Positions 41,599-42,234 of a stretch of 42,234 nucleotides of DNA are shown piece after piece (positions within the stretch are counted from its first letter, which is position 1; each line of letters begins with the position of its first letter). Both the position numbers and the translations under genes were made by a program. A model generated the notes under the pieces. The model saw nothing but the letters and a program-made list of their open reading frames with translations, was not told the DNA's origin and made no database searches. This DNA is from Pseudomonadota bacterium (lineage in GTDB: Bacteria > Pseudomonadota > Alphaproteobacteria > Rhodobacterales > Rhodobacteraceae): positions 1-42,234 of the forward strand of contig CAUJIP010000011.1 of assembly GCA_963205235.1 (NCBI GenBank), read 5' to 3'.

Positions 41599-42234
41599 TC
41601 AGCGCGAGGCGTGAAAGTTTTGTCCAAGCGAGGCCGGGGCCCCGTTGGCCTTGCCCTTGCGTCCCGCCGACATGATGACCAGCACAAGGATGGTTATCAG
41701 ATAGGGGGCCATGGACAAGTACTCGACCGGCATCGGCACCCAGTCCCGCCCCGCGAAGTAGAGAAACTGAAGGGCCTGAATCCCGCCAAGAACATACACC
41801 ACCTTACGCAGGTCTGAGATTCCAGCAGCGCGATAGCTCTGGTAAAGAAGATCCGCACCAAGCGCGATCAGCGCCACTATTGGTATTAAAGCCAACGGGA
41901 ACATGGCTCCCGCTGCCTGAAGATTCAGCTGTAGAACCGATATCCCGCCGAAGAGATAGGCGCCGATCAGCACCCGCCAGGGTTTCCAGCTGGCGAAGAC
42001 CACGATGGCCAGCGCGATCCAGCCCGCCCCCGCGGTGATCCCGTCCACCCATTGCGGCACCCTTGCCAGCGAAACATAGGCTCCGCCCATCCCCGCCATC
42101 GCCCCGCCGAAGGCGATGCACATCAACCGGATGCGGTTGACCTTGTACCCCAGCGCATGCGCCGCCTCATGGCTTTCGCCGACCGCGCGGATGATCAGGC
42201 CCACCCGTGTCGCCTTCAGCACCCACCACAGCAC
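41599..42234 (-). CDS. BMP-type ABC transporter permease, N-terminus beyond window
   Basis: The last 211 residues of an integral membrane permease of the YufQ/BmpC type; the start lies past the right edge. The membrane-loop motif IIRAVGESHEAAHALGYKVNRIRLM is the conserved coupling region, with further helices ALAIVVFASWKPWRVLIGAYL and LALIPIVALIALGADLLYQ. The binding protein gene starts 52 bases downstream. The ATPase and second permease are expected further upstream on the minus strand, outside the window. Confidence 0.88.
   Translation of the reverse strand: MLWWVLKATRVGLIIRAVGESHEAAHALGYKVNRIRLMCIAFGGAMAGMGGAYVSLARVPQWVDGITAGAGWIALAIVVFASWKPWRVLIGAYLFGGISVLQLNLQAAGAMFPLALIPIVALIALGADLLYQSYRAAGISDLRKVVYVLGGIQALQFLYFAGRDWVPMPVEYLSMAPYLITILVLVIMSAGRKGKANGAPASLGQNFHASR

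Noticed and set aside
1-42234. tRNA, rRNA, insertion sequences, integrases, phage genes and CRISPR arrays
   Set aside because: None was seen by inspection. A covariance-model search would be needed to exclude small RNA genes fully.

Overview
This is a high-GC chromosomal segment with dense, overlapping genes (ATGA and GTGA junctions). The gene content, namely SmoFGKS/MtlK polyol genes, the aerobic cob pathway, CbtAB, two DUF1636 proteins and a dimethylglycine-dehydrogenase-like fusion, points to an alphaproteobacterium of the Rhodobacteraceae. No tRNA, rRNA, phage, transposase, integrase or CRISPR array was seen.

Layout. (1) 1-4111, + strand: the 3' part of a sorbitol/mannitol uptake and oxidation operon, with two ABC permeases (the first only as its last 26 codons), the ATPase SmoK, sorbitol dehydrogenase SmoS and mannitol dehydrogenase MtlK. 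(2) 4255-9068: an unusual Nudix-like protein, a phosphomannomutase (- strand), a membrane protein with exact 54-residue repeats, and a tiny lipoprotein (- strand). Small palindromic repeats and terminators lie between them. (3) 9159-23360: the aerobic cobalamin locus. cobO faces left. A cobalamin riboswitch (9843-10034) faces right and leads DUF1636-cobW-cobN-cobG-cobH-cobI-cobJ. cobK is inverted, and cobL-cobE-cobM-cobB-cobA follow. (4) 23416-27696: two further cobalamin riboswitches. The first leads a CbiM-family cobalt permease and a second DUF1636 protein. The second leads cbtB-cbtA-cobF and a small-molecule kinase translationally coupled to cobF. (5) 27700-30714: a zinc uptake locus, znuA divergent from zur-znuC-znuB, with a Zur-like palindrome between them. 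(6) 30808-36811: an exported protein of unknown function, an agmatinase-family ureohydrolase, an 832-residue dimethylglycine/sarcosine-dehydrogenase-like flavoprotein, a GNAT acetyltransferase and two tandem paralogous small membrane proteins. (7) 36808-42234, all - strand: a BMP-type ABC permease (cut by the window edge) and its binding protein, a DAO-family oxidase, a DUF938 methyltransferase, an AhpD-like protein, an EF-hand protein and a GH25 lysozyme-like lipoprotein.

Regions 3 and 4 form one functional unit. Cobalt enters by CbiM and CbtAB. CobA, I, G, J, M, F, K, L and H build hydrogenobyrinic acid, CobB amidates it, CobN (with CobW nearby) inserts cobalt, and CobO adenosylates the corrin. 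Three B12 riboswitches sense the end product. The least ordinary observations are: (a) a 35-bp repeat in inverted copies at two cob gene junctions, each inside a mini-ORF that bridges stop to start with ATGA-type overlaps; (b) divergent cobK and cobL whose start codons share bases within one CATG; (c) two DUF1636 paralogues and a kinase tied to B12 riboswitches; and (d) relocation of the His-rich zinc-binding segment from ZnuA to the C-terminus of the ATPase ZnuC.
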